From an uncultured Phocaeicola sp. (GTDB taxonomy: Bacteria; Bacteroidota; Bacteroidia; Bacteroidales; Bacteroidaceae), in contig CALUKX010000005.1 of NCBI GenBank assembly GCA_944321335.1, forward strand, positions 16,910 through 80,909: DNA of 64,000 bases, in the 5' to 3' direction. Position 1 is the stretch's first letter, and every line of letters starts with the position of its first letter. Under the pieces are notes generated by a model that saw only the letters and a list, made by a program, of their open reading frames with translations, did not search any database and was not told the origin of the DNA. The position numbers were made by a program, and so were the translations under genes. Shown here piece after piece: positions 1-8,145 of the stretch.

Positions 1-257
1 GCCAGGGAAACGGGCGACTTACCTTCGGGAAAAACATTCACCTTATCGGTACAAACACCGTTCTCACGCATATTGGCAAGAATCATCTCGCCCACCTTAT
101 CATTTCCGGTCTCGCTGATGAAAATCACGTTTACTCCCATCCGTCCCAACGAAATCATTGCATTATAGACCGAGCCGCCCGGCACCGCCGCCTCCGGTTG
201 TCCGTTGCGGAAAAGTATATCGAGGATTGTCTCCCCTATGCCTATCACTCTTCTCAT
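1..257 (-). CDS. PfkB-family carbohydrate kinase (N-terminal part, cut by window edge)
   Basis: Reading leftward from the ATG at 257, the translation begins MRRVIGIGETILDILF and continues with PGGSVYNAMISLGRMG. This is the N-terminal signature of PfkB/ribokinase sugar kinases, with the substrate-binding Gly-Gly and a Rossmann-like start. About 85 residues lie in the window; the ATP site and catalytic Asp would be outside it. Family members phosphorylate fructose, ribose or similar sugars with ATP in the cytosol. The gene starts 9 bp after the SIS-domain isomerase ends and on the same strand, so the two are probably co-transcribed. The sugar specificity cannot be told from this fragment. Confidence 0.85.
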   Translation of the reverse strand, partial: MRRVIGIGETILDILFRNGQPEAAVPGGSVYNAMISLGRMGVNVIFISETGNDKVGEMILANMRENGVCTDKVNVFPEGKSPVSL

Positions 258-266
258 ATCATTATA

Positions 267-869
267 TTATTTACTTAGTTCGCGCGAACGTTCGCCCAGA
301 TAACCTCCGTGGTGGCGCTTGCTATATTCTTCTATGGTAAAACCGGTCTTCCGCATGGTTTCGACAACCAGGATATCACCGATGACCGTCATTACGGTGG
401 TCGATGTGGTAGGTGTCATACCCAGCAGACATACCTCATCGGGATGTCCTGTCGCCAGACAGATATCGGCAGCTTCGGCCAGAGGGCTTTCGGGATTTCC
501 GGTAATCACAATCTTCTTCAAGCCGGGATTGAGACGTGCCGCCAGATCGGTCAGTTCCACAATCTCACGGGTCTTTCCCGAATTGGAAATCAGCAGCATC
601 AGATCATTCTCCTGCAGGATACCCAGATCGCCGTGCTGCGCTTCACTCGGATGAAGGAACACCGAAGGGATTCCGGTAGAGCAGAAGGTCGTAGCGATAT
701 TCATCGCTATCTGTCCGGCCTTTCCCATACCGCTTGTCACCAGCTTACCTTTCTTCCGGTACACCTGTTCGACGATCAGATCGACCGCCTTTTCAAAATT
801 ATCCGTTACAGGGATATTCAATACAGCCTGGGCTTCACGTTGCAGAATGTCCTTAATGGTTGAAATCAT
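267..869 (-). CDS. Single-domain arabinose-5-phosphate isomerase (SIS domain, KdsD/GutQ type)
   Basis: This 200-residue protein is one SIS sugar-isomerase domain with the segments VTSGMGKAGQIAMNIATTF, HPSEAQHGDLGIL and ISNSGKTREIV. These match the KdsD/GutQ family, which converts ribulose-5-phosphate to arabinose-5-phosphate, the first step of Kdo synthesis for lipopolysaccharide. E. coli KdsD has about 330 residues and carries two C-terminal CBS domains; this protein has none. Such short isomerases are known from Bacteroides. It sits between the LOG protein (24 bp upstream) and the PfkB kinase (9 bp downstream), probably as one operon. The assignment to the SIS family is firm and the exact substrate is inferred. 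Confidence 0.85.
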   Translation of the reverse strand: MISTIKDILQREAQAVLNIPVTDNFEKAVDLIVEQVYRKKGKLVTSGMGKAGQIAMNIATTFCSTGIPSVFLHPSEAQHGDLGILQENDLMLLISNSGKTREIVELTDLAARLNPGLKKIVITGNPESPLAEAADICLATGHPDEVCLLGMTPTTSTTVMTVIGDILVVETMRKTGFTIEEYSKRHHGGYLGERSRELSK

Positions 870-893
870 ATCTGTAAGATTAGTAGTTTAGTT

Positions 894-1427
894 TCATTTC
901 AATAATTGGGTCAACTCTTCGAATGTATTGGCTACAGTATATACACTACACAACGGACGATGGGCGAAATTCATCGCTTCGAGCTTGTCGAGGAAACTGA
1001 TAATCTCGTTCCAGAAACCGTCGACATTATACAGTATCACCTTCTTGTCATGGTATCCGATGGTAGCCGAAGCCATCACATGAAAGATCTCGTCGAGCGT
1101 TCCTACACCTCCGGGCAGCGCCACCATCACTTCAGCCTCCTGAAGCATCAGATCCTTGCGGTCGCTCAGGTTTACCGAACGGAAAGTGACGTCGAGCAAG
1201 TCGCTCACCATGCTTCTTTCTTCCAGCTTGGTAGGTACCACTCCCATTATCATGGCTCCGTTTTCCTTGGCGGCACGTGCCACATCGTCCATCAGTCCGG
1301 TGTTCGAACCGCCGTAGATCAGCCATTTGTTATGTTGTCCCAGCCATGCACCCAACTCGGCCGCCTTCTCGTGGAACACAGGAGCCACATGGTCGGATGC
1401 GGAACAGAATACAGCAATCTTATTCAT
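894..1427 (-). CDS. LOG-family protein (TIGR00730 Rossmann fold nucleoside phosphoribohydrolase)
   Basis: The 177-residue protein starts MNKIAVFCSASD, has GGSNTGLMD (about residues 39-47), and carries the family signature PGGVGTLDE at about 105-113. These are the LOG (lysine decarboxylase-like) motifs. Family members hydrolyse nucleoside 5'-monophosphates, including cytokinin ribotides, to free base and ribose 5-phosphate; the bacterial role is mostly unknown. The ATG at 1427 was chosen because homology begins there, and an in-frame upstream extension to 1556 would run across the promoter region. It is the first gene of a leftward operon with the SIS isomerase. Confidence 0.87.
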   Translation of the reverse strand: MNKIAVFCSASDHVAPVFHEKAAELGAWLGQHNKWLIYGGSNTGLMDDVARAAKENGAMIMGVVPTKLEERSMVSDLLDVTFRSVNLSDRKDLMLQEAEVMVALPGGVGTLDEIFHVMASATIGYHDKKVILYNVDGFWNEIISFLDKLEAMNFAHRPLCSVYTVANTFEELTQLLK

Positions 1428-1453
1428 CGTAATCGGTTTAATACATCTATCTG

Positions 1454-1484
1454 CAAATATCCGCATTTTTTTGAGGAAAGACAA
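1454..1484 (-). promoter_or_regulatory. Bacteroides-type promoter for the LOG-family gene
   Basis: On the minus strand, TTG at 1484-1482 is followed after 20 bp by GATATTTG at 1461-1454. This is one base from the TAnnTTTG -7 element used by the Bacteroides primary sigma factor, with normal spacing. It lies 27 bp before the ATG at 1427. Confidence 0.5.
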
Positions 1485-1496
1485 CAAGTAATGTTG

Positions 1497-1504
1497 TATT
1501 TTTG
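1497..1504 (+). promoter_or_regulatory. -7 element for the M16 peptidase gene
   Basis: TATTTTTG matches TAnnTTTG exactly and ends 30 bp before the ATG at 1535. A TTTG at 1470-1473 is the nearest -33 candidate, but its spacing (23 bp) is long. The promoter is back to back with that of the LOG gene. Confidence 0.5.
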
Positions 1505-1534
1505 CATCCGAAACTGATTCAGAAGAAATTACAG

Positions 1535-2758
1535 ATGTCGTACAATACTTATACATTACCGAACGGACTACGGATTATTCATGCTCCCAGCCCCACCCAA
1601 GTGGCTTACTGCGGCTATGCCGTCGATGCCGGCACACGCGACGAACGTACCGACGAACAGGGGATGGCACATTTTGTAGAACACCTGATCTTCAAGGGGA
1701 CACAGAAACGGAAGGCATGGCACATACTCAACCGTATGGAAAACGTAGGCGGCGACCTGAACGCCTATACCAACAAGGAAGAAACGGTAATCTACAGTGC
1801 CTTTCTGAAGGAACATTTCGCCCGTGCCGCCGAACTTCTCACCGACATCGTGTTCCACAGCACCTATCCGCAGCAGGAAATCGACAAGGAAGTGGAAGTC
1901 ATCATCGACGAGATACAAAGCTATCAAGACAGTCCCGCCGAACTCATCTTCGACGATTTCGAGGAACTGATCTTCCCAGACCATCCGTTGGGACGAAACA
2001 TCCTTGGCAAACCCGAACAGCTCCGTAACTTCCGAAGCCGTAACGCCCTCGAGTTTGTAGGACGATACTACAAACCCACCAACATGGTATTCTTCGTTCA
2101 AGGCGACATCGAGTTCAAACGTATTGTCCGCACCGTAGAAAAAGCGACCGCATCCATCCCGTATGCAACCGTAGAGAACTACAGCCGTAAAGAACCTTTA
2201 CCCTATATTCCACAACACAAGATTCTGCATAAGGATACCCATCAGGCACACGTGATGATCGGCGGACGTGGCTATAACGCCTACGACGAGAAACGTACCG
2301 GGCTCTATCTGCTCAACAATATCTTGGGCGGTCCGGGTATGAACAGCCGCCTCAACGTATCGCTGAGGGAAAAACGCGGACTGGTATACAACGTCGAGTC
2401 CAACCTGACCGCCTATACCGACACAGGCACTTTCTGCATCTACTTCGGCTGCGACCAGGAAGATGCCGACCGCTGCATCGAGCTAGTCCATAAAGAACTC
2501 AAGAAACTTTGCGACAAGGAACTTACTTCTTCTCAGCTGGCAGCCGCAAAGAAACAGATCATCGGACAGATAGGCGTAGCCGGCGACAACTTCGAGAACA
2601 ACGCCCTCGACATGGCAAAATGCTTTCTGCATTACAGGAAGTACGAATCGAAGAAAGAAGTATTCGCCCGGATTGAAGCACTGACAGCCCGGCAGCTCCT
2701 CGAAATCTCCAACGAAATGTTTGCAGAAAACTATCTTTCCTTACTGATTTACAAATAA
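1535..2758 (+). CDS. M16 (pitrilysin) family zinc metallopeptidase
   Basis: The 407-residue protein has the inverted zinc motif HFVEH at residues 46-50, inside the typical EQGMAHFVEHLIFKGT context, and a C-terminal R/Y-containing region (SRLNVSLREKRGLVYNV) characteristic of active M16B subunits. The family degrades peptides or processes exported proteins. No signal peptide is visible. The ATG at 1535 fits because homology starts at SYNTYTLPNGLRI; an alternative start at 1502 would overlap the promoter -7 box. It lies divergently from the LOG gene and 105 bp before argS. Bacterial single-subunit proteins of this size usually work as homodimers. Confidence 0.92.
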   Translation: MSYNTYTLPNGLRIIHAPSPTQVAYCGYAVDAGTRDERTDEQGMAHFVEHLIFKGTQKRKAWHILNRMENVGGDLNAYTNKEETVIYSAFLKEHFARAAELLTDIVFHSTYPQQEIDKEVEVIIDEIQSYQDSPAELIFDDFEELIFPDHPLGRNILGKPEQLRNFRSRNALEFVGRYYKPTNMVFFVQGDIEFKRIVRTVEKATASIPYATVENYSRKEPLPYIPQHKILHKDTHQAHVMIGGRGYNAYDEKRTGLYLLNNILGGPGMNSRLNVSLREKRGLVYNVESNLTAYTDTGTFCIYFGCDQEDADRCIELVHKELKKLCDKELTSSQLAAAKKQIIGQIGVAGDNFENNALDMAKCFLHYRKYESKKEVFARIEALTARQLLEISNEMFAENYLSLLIYK

Positions 2759-2816
2759 CAATAGTGTACGGAAGTGAAAATGAATGACAAGCGGCAGAAA
2801 TACGCATAATTTTCAC

Positions 2817-2824
2817 TATCTTTG
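2817..2824 (+). promoter_or_regulatory. -7 element for argS
   Basis: TATCTTTG matches the Bacteroides TAnnTTTG consensus and lies 39 bp before the argS ATG. No convincing -33 TTG is seen at the usual spacing. Confidence 0.5.
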
Positions 2825-2863
2825 TACGCTGAATTTCAGAAAACATAAAAACAACATACGCGC

Positions 2864-4681
2864 ATGAAGATTGAAGATAAACTGACAGCTTCCGTACTGA
2901 AAGGTATCAAGGAATTGTACGGACAGGAAGTACCCGAAAAAATGGTACAGCTGCAAAAGACGAAGAAAGAATTTGAAGGTCATCTGACCCTCGTGGTCTT
3001 CCCATTCCTGAAAATGTCGAAGAAAGGTCCCGAACAGACCGCGCAGGAGATAGGTGAATACCTGAAGCAGAACGAACCAGCCATTGCCAGCTATAACGTA
3101 ATCAAAGGATTCCTGAACCTGACCATCGCTTCGGATGTATGGGTAGAGCTGTTGAACCGTATTCATGCGGATGCCCAGTGGGGTATACAGAAGGCTGAAG
3201 CCGACGCTCCGCTGGTGATGATCGAATATTCATCGCCGAACACAAACAAGCCGCTGCACCTGGGACACGTACGCAACAACCTGTTGGGTAACGCGCTTGC
3301 CAACGTGATGGCTGCCAACGGCAACAAGGTGGTGAAGACCAATATCGTAAACGACCGTGGTATCCACATCTGCAAGTCGATGCTGGCATGGTTGAAATAC
3401 GGTAACGGAGAAACTCCGGAATCGTCGGGAAAGAAGGGCGACCACCTGATCGGCGATTATTATGTAGCTTTCGACAAGCACTACAAGGCCGAAGTGAAGG
3501 AACTGATGGCCAAATATCAGGCGGAAGGCATGAACGAAGAGGAAGCGAAGACTAAGGCCGAAGCCGAATCGCCGCTGATGCAGGAAGCCCGTGAGATGTT
3601 GCGCAAGTGGGAAGCCAACGATCCGGAAGTGCGCGCACTCTGGAAGAAGATGAACGATTGGGTTTACGCCGGTTTCGACGAAACCTACAAGATGATGGGC
3701 GTAAGCTTTGACAAGATTTATTACGAATCGCAGACCTATCTGGAAGGTAAGGAAAAAGTGTTGGAAGGCTTGGAAAAAGGCTTGTTCTACCGCAAGGAAG
3801 ACGGTTCGGTATGGGCCGACCTGACAAAAGAAGGGCTCGACCACAAACTGTTGCTCCGTGCCGACGGTACATCTGTCTATATGACACAGGATATCGGTAC
3901 AGCCAAGCTGCGTTTCCAGGATTATCCGATCAACAAGATGATTTATGTGGTAGGTAACGAGCAGAACTATCACTTCCAGGTGTTGTCAATCCTGCTCGAC
4001 CGTCTGGGATTCGAATGGGGTAAGGATCTGGTACACTTCTCTTACGGTATGGTGGAATTGCCCGAAGGAAAGATGAAGAGCCGTGAAGGTACGGTAGTGG
4101 ATGCCGACGACCTGATGGAAGCGATGATAGAAACCGCCAAGGAAACCAGCAGCGAACTGGGCAAGCTCGACGGACTGACCCTAGAAGAGGCCGACGACAT
4201 TGCACGTATTGTAGGTCTGGGTGCCTTGAAGTATTTCATCCTGAAGGTGGACGCCCGCAAGAACATGACCTTCAACCCGAAAGAATCCATCGATTTCAAC
4301 GGAAATACAGGTCCGTTCATTCAATATACATACGCCCGTATCCAGTCGATTCTGCGTAAGGCAGCCGAAGCGGGCATCACTATCCCGGCAGTTATCCCGA
4401 CCGGTATCGAACTGAGCACGAAGGAAGAAGGACTGATCCAGATGTTGGCCGACTTTACGAATGTAGTGAAGCAGGCGGGTGGCGACTATAACCCTTCCAT
4501 CATCGCCAACTATGCCTACGACCTGGTGAAGGAATACAACCAGTTCTATCACGATTTCAGCATCCTGCGTGAGGAAAATGAAGCCCTCAAGATCTTCCGT
4601 CTGGCATTGAGTCAAAATGTGGGCAAGGTGGTGAAACTCGCTATGGGCCTGCTGGGAATCGAAGTTCCGGAAAGAATGTAA
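2864..4681 (+). CDS. argS: Arginyl-tRNA synthetase
   Basis: The 605-residue protein charges tRNA-Arg with arginine using ATP. It has the class I signature HLGH at residues 132-135 (within SSPNTNKPLHLGHVRNN), a KMSKS-equivalent KMKSREGT, an N-terminal Add-1-type tRNA D-loop binding region and a C-terminal DALR anticodon-binding domain (IQYTYARIQSILRK, then the helical end). Length and layout match bacterial ArgS. The gene stands alone with its own promoter upstream and a hairpin terminator downstream. Confidence 0.97.
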   Translation: MKIEDKLTASVLKGIKELYGQEVPEKMVQLQKTKKEFEGHLTLVVFPFLKMSKKGPEQTAQEIGEYLKQNEPAIASYNVIKGFLNLTIASDVWVELLNRIHADAQWGIQKAEADAPLVMIEYSSPNTNKPLHLGHVRNNLLGNALANVMAANGNKVVKTNIVNDRGIHICKSMLAWLKYGNGETPESSGKKGDHLIGDYYVAFDKHYKAEVKELMAKYQAEGMNEEEAKTKAEAESPLMQEAREMLRKWEANDPEVRALWKKMNDWVYAGFDETYKMMGVSFDKIYYESQTYLEGKEKVLEGLEKGLFYRKEDGSVWADLTKEGLDHKLLLRADGTSVYMTQDIGTAKLRFQDYPINKMIYVVGNEQNYHFQVLSILLDRLGFEWGKDLVHFSYGMVELPEGKMKSREGTVVDADDLMEAMIETAKETSSELGKLDGLTLEEADDIARIVGLGALKYFILKVDARKNMTFNPKESIDFNGNTGPFIQYTYARIQSILRKAAEAGITIPAVIPTGIELSTKEEGLIQMLADFTNVVKQAGGDYNPSIIANYAYDLVKEYNQFYHDFSILREENEALKIFRLALSQNVGKVVKLAMGLLGIEVPERM

Positions 4682-4707
4682 TCATATCTATATGATAAAT
4701 GGCACAG

Positions 4708-4750
4708 AGAGTCCAACTTGCAGCACAACAAGTCGGACTCTTTTCTTTTT
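4708..4750 (+). terminator. Rho-independent terminator after argS
   Basis: A 13-bp stem (4708-4720 with 4729-4741, one G-U pair) with an 8-nt loop is followed by a T-rich run. It begins 27 bp after the argS stop codon. Confidence 0.85.
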
Positions 4751-4770
4751 CCCAAGCAAGAAAAAAATAG

Positions 4771-4778
4771 TAATTTTG
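4771..4778 (+). promoter_or_regulatory. -7 element for the RNase H gene
   Basis: TAATTTTG matches TAnnTTTG and lies 19 bp before the ATG at 4798, just after the argS terminator. Confidence 0.5.
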
Positions 4779-4797
4779 CCGCATCAATCATCCACAC

Positions 4798-5427
4798 ATG
4801 ACCAAACAGAAATTTTATGTCGTATGGAAAGGCGTCAATCCGGGTGTCTACACATCGTGGACCGACTGCCAGCTGCAAATAAAGAACTTCAAGGGAGCAC
4901 TCTACAAGTCGTTCGACACCCGTGAAGAAGCCGAAGAAGCCCTCTCCTCTCCGGCCCATATCTACCTGAGCAGACAGAACGGAGAAACTTCATCCGCGAC
5001 AAGCGAAAAGAAGATACCCGAGAACTTCGACTTGAACTGTCTGGCCGTGGATGCCGCCTGCAGCGGAAATCCCGGACCAATGGAATACCGGGGAGTCTAT
5101 CTGCTTACCGGACAGGAAATCTTCCACTCCACTCCGGTATACGGTACCAACAACATCGGAGAGTTCCTGGCCATTGTACACGGACTGGCCCTGATGAAAC
5201 AAAAAAACATCAGTATACCCATCTATTCCGACAGCCGGAACGCCTTGAGCTGGGTAAAGCAAAAGAAATGCAAGACCAAGCTGGAACGCACCCCGAAAAC
5301 GGAAGAACTTTTCAAGCTTATCGAAAGAGCCGAGAAATGGCTGCAAGAAAACAAATACACAACTCCCCTGTTGAAATGGGAAACCGAACAATGGGGTGAA
5401 ATACCTGCCGATTTCGGCCGTAAATGA
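4798..5427 (+). CDS. rnhA: Ribonuclease HI with N-terminal viroplasmin-type domain
   Basis: The enzyme cleaves RNA in RNA:DNA hybrids. Residues 1-45 (KFYVVWKGVNPGVYTSW, then the F-K-G-A-L-Y-K-S-F segment) form a caulimovirus viroplasmin/RNase H N-terminal hybrid-binding domain. The catalytic domain follows from about residue 80, with D85 (AVDAACSGNPGP), E122 (NNIGEF), D145 (YSDSRNAL) and a C-terminal D205, giving the full DEDD set. The length of 209 residues is normal for this two-domain architecture. It lies 38 bp before the membrane sulfatase gene and may be co-transcribed with it. Confidence 0.92.
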   Translation: MTKQKFYVVWKGVNPGVYTSWTDCQLQIKNFKGALYKSFDTREEAEEALSSPAHIYLSRQNGETSSATSEKKIPENFDLNCLAVDAACSGNPGPMEYRGVYLLTGQEIFHSTPVYGTNNIGEFLAIVHGLALMKQKNISIPIYSDSRNALSWVKQKKCKTKLERTPKTEELFKLIERAEKWLQENKYTTPLLKWETEQWGEIPADFGRK

Positions 5428-5465
5428 ACCAACAAGGAGGAGTATCCTCACCAACATAAACTGAT

Positions 5466-7286
5466 ATGAAAAAGAGAATAACATTCATCGTATTACTTTT
5501 CGTAACCATCACTCTGATTTTCACCCTGCTGAAGCCTTGCTTCATGCTCTATAACGATTCGATAGCCAAAGGAGTTCCTTTCGGCGATTATTTCCGTGTC
5601 ATGTATCACGGATTCACGCTCGATATGGCTACTGCAGGATACCTTACTGCCCTGCCCTGGCTCGTCGTCCTGATAAGTATCTGGTTCAAGAATGTGCCGT
5701 TGCGCAAGATATTGGTCGGCTATTATGCACTGATAAGCCTGTTGGTGATACTGATTGCCATAGCCGACATGAGTCTGTATCCGTTCTGGGGATTCAAGTT
5801 GGACGCATCTATCTTCAACTACCTCGATTCGCCCAAGAATGCGATGGCAAGCGTTTCGTTCGGATTCATCCTGTTCCGCCTCATCGCCATTCTTATTGTT
5901 TCCGGACTTGTCAGTTGGGGACTCTACCGCCTTACACCAAAGAAGCTTGAAGCCGCCCGTCACCGTATATGGGGTACTGTAGTGACCATACTTCTGGGAG
6001 GATTGATGTTTATCGCCATCCGAGGAGGCGTGACCGAATCGACATCCAATATCGGACAAGCCTATTTCTGTAACGACGAGTTTCTGAATCATTCGGCTGT
6101 GAATCCGGCATTCAGCCTTCTTGCTTCTGTCAGCAAGACTCAAAAATACGAAGAAATGTACGACTTCTTCGAAGAACAGGAACGTAAATCCCTGTTTGAC
6201 GGCCTTTATCCGACCAAAGGAGAAAACACCGTCGAACTGCTGAACACCCAACAACCGAACATCCTGATCATCCTCATGGAAGGCTACGGAGGCGTATTCG
6301 TGGAAGAACTTGGAGGTCTGACCGATGTCAGTCCGAATCTCTCCCGCCTGTCGAAAGAAGGCATATTCTTCACCAACTGCTATGCCAACAGTTTTCGTAC
6401 CGATAGAGGAACCATCTGTACCTTCAGCGGCTATCAGAGTTTCCCGAAACTTTCGGTCATGAAGATTCCGGCCAAGAGCCGTACGCTTCCGTCCATTGCA
6501 GAGGAATTGAGAAAGAAAGGATATACAACCGATTTCCTTTATGGAGGCGACATCAACTTCACCAACATGAAGAGCTATCTGCTGGAAAGCGGATACGAGA
6601 AACTGACAGCCAACACCGACTTCGCATTGAGCGAGCAGAAAAATGCCTGGGGAGTAAACGATGACATCACTTCCGAATATCTTTATAACCAAATAAAGGA
6701 ACGCAAATCGGGCCCTTGGCACAGCGCTTTCCTGACACTCAGCAGCCACGAACCGTTTGAGGTTCCCTACAACCGTCTCAAGGAACAGATACCGAATGCA
6801 TTCGCCTTCACCGACGATTGTCTGGGGAAATTCATCGACAAGTTAAAACAGCTTCCGCAATGGAAAGATATGCTGATCATCTGCCTGCCCGACCACGGAT
6901 TCTACTATCCGCGTGAAGGGTTCGACCATTCCCCCCGAATCCACCATATCCCGATGTTGTGGTTGGGTGGAGCCATCAAACAGCCGATGGTCATCGACAA
7001 AATCATGAACCAGAGCGATCTGGCCGCAACCTTATTGTCACAATTGGGCATCGATCATAGCGAATTCAATTTCAGCCGTAACGTATTGGGAAAAGAATAT
7101 ACTTATCCGTTCGCCTATTATACATACAACAACGGATTTGCCTTTATCGACAGTACAGGCGTTTCTATCGTCGACAACAATTCGGACAGAACCGTCATTG
7201 ACGAACCGTCGCCGAATGAAAGACGAATCAAGTTAGGGAAAGCGATTCTGCAGAGTTCTCACGACGATCTGGGAGAAAGGCAATAA
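5466..7286 (+). CDS. LTA-synthase-type membrane sulfatase/phosphotransferase
   Basis: The 606-residue protein has an N-terminal set of about five transmembrane helices (to about residue 185) and an extracytoplasmic alkaline-phosphatase-superfamily domain. Metal and nucleophile motifs are visible: LMEGYGG (Glu ligand), SFRTDRGT (catalytic Thr region) and LPDHGFYYPREG (Asp-His ligands). The family includes lipoteichoic acid synthase and phosphoglycerol or phosphoethanolamine transferases. In a Gram-negative bacterium it more likely decorates a periplasmic glycan or lipid with a phospho-head group than makes LTA. The substrate cannot be read from the sequence. It ends at a strong terminator shared with the convergent nitroreductase gene. 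Confidence 0.88.
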   Translation: MKKRITFIVLLFVTITLIFTLLKPCFMLYNDSIAKGVPFGDYFRVMYHGFTLDMATAGYLTALPWLVVLISIWFKNVPLRKILVGYYALISLLVILIAIADMSLYPFWGFKLDASIFNYLDSPKNAMASVSFGFILFRLIAILIVSGLVSWGLYRLTPKKLEAARHRIWGTVVTILLGGLMFIAIRGGVTESTSNIGQAYFCNDEFLNHSAVNPAFSLLASVSKTQKYEEMYDFFEEQERKSLFDGLYPTKGENTVELLNTQQPNILIILMEGYGGVFVEELGGLTDVSPNLSRLSKEGIFFTNCYANSFRTDRGTICTFSGYQSFPKLSVMKIPAKSRTLPSIAEELRKKGYTTDFLYGGDINFTNMKSYLLESGYEKLTANTDFALSEQKNAWGVNDDITSEYLYNQIKERKSGPWHSAFLTLSSHEPFEVPYNRLKEQIPNAFAFTDDCLGKFIDKLKQLPQWKDMLIICLPDHGFYYPREGFDHSPRIHHIPMLWLGGAIKQPMVIDKIMNQSDLAATLLSQLGIDHSEFNFSRNVLGKEYTYPFAYYTYNNGFAFIDSTGVSIVDNNSDRTVIDEPSPNERRIKLGKAILQSSHDDLGERQ

Positions 7287-7305
7287 AGTATAGGCATAAG
7301 AAAAG

Positions 7306-7350
7306 AAAGTCCCGCCAAACCCATGAAAAAACGGTTTGGCGGGACTTTTA
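7306..7350. terminator. Bidirectional terminator between sulfatase and nitroreductase genes
   Basis: A perfect 16-bp stem (7306-7321 with 7333-7348) with an 11-nt loop is flanked by A-rich and T-rich ends. It lies between convergent genes and can serve both strands. Confidence 0.9.
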
Positions 7351-7367
7351 TCATATATGTTCACGAA

Positions 7368-8015
7368 TCAATCGACAAACTTGATCTTTTCTGTATCACG
7401 AGGTTTTGCAGCAGGTGCTTCATCGGGATAACCGAATCCGATACAGTAGAGCAGCTTATAACCTTCACTGAATCCCAGCTTCTTCAGGTAGTCGGCAGCT
7501 TCGGGGCTAAGCATGAAGCGCGCAGGACTACCCAGGCAACAGCTTCCGATACCCATCGACCATGCAGAAAGCATCATGTTCTCGGCCAGCAACCCGCAAT
7601 CGAACTCGGAAGAGGAAGAATTGGTATCGTTGCCGATGAATACAACGGTCGGCGCATTGCGGAACATATTCTTGAACGACGGATCTTCTGCCATCTTCGG
7701 ATTGCTTTTCTTGAACAGCTCGGTCACACCGTTGATATATTCCGGATTGTCGACTACGCGGATTTCCCACGGCTGCTTGTTCATGGCATTCGGCGCATTG
7801 ATACCACAATCGACGATAACTTGCATCTTTTCACGCTCTACAGCCTGAGGCTTGTACTTACGCACGCTACGGCGCGACATGATGGTTTCAACGACTTGGT
7901 TTACGCTGTCACTTGCTGCCTGTTGGTCGGCTTGGGGAGCAGTCTGACTACCTCCACCGCATGCAGCCAACGGAACAAACATCAGAGCTGCAACGGCCTG
8001 TTTCAAATACTTCAT
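7368..8015 (-). CDS. Nitroreductase-family lipoprotein
   Basis: The 215-residue protein begins with a lipoprotein signal peptide (MKYLKQAVAALMFVPLAAC, lipid-modified Cys at 19). A nitroreductase domain follows: IMSRRSVRKYKPQAVE (FMN phosphate site), NAMNKQPWEIRVVD, and GIGSCCLGSPARF. Family enzymes use FMN and NAD(P)H to reduce nitro compounds, quinones or similar substrates. The lipobox predicts a protein outside the cytoplasm, unusual for an NAD(P)H-dependent flavoenzyme, so its reductant is unclear. The ATG at 8015 was chosen over a longer frame to 8471, which runs antisense into pckA. It lies downstream of the pckA terminator and is probably a separate unit. Confidence 0.88.
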   Translation of the reverse strand: MKYLKQAVAALMFVPLAACGGGSQTAPQADQQAASDSVNQVVETIMSRRSVRKYKPQAVEREKMQVIVDCGINAPNAMNKQPWEIRVVDNPEYINGVTELFKKSNPKMAEDPSFKNMFRNAPTVVFIGNDTNSSSSEFDCGLLAENMMLSAWSMGIGSCCLGSPARFMLSPEAADYLKKLGFSEGYKLLYCIGFGYPDEAPAAKPRDTEKIKFVD

Positions 8016-8089
8016 ATTGATTTCAAATTTAAGTTTAACATATTTCCTGCGCAAGATAAACAAATAATTGATATCTGAAACTGTAAAGG

Positions 8090-8123
8090 CAGAAAAAAAG
8101 GCGGTCCGCAATGAACCGCCTTT
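8090..8123 (-). terminator. Rho-independent terminator after pckA
   Basis: A 9-bp stem (8097-8105 with 8115-8123) reads on the minus strand as a GC-rich hairpin followed by a run of T. It begins 23 bp after the pckA stop codon. Confidence 0.85.
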
Positions 8124-8145
8124 CTTGAATATGATGTAATTTGAA

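Noticed and set aside
1272-1281. Palindrome GGCACGTGCC as a second parS-like site
   Set aside because: Only the CACGTG core is shared; the flanking bases do not fit parS and it lies inside the LOG coding sequence.
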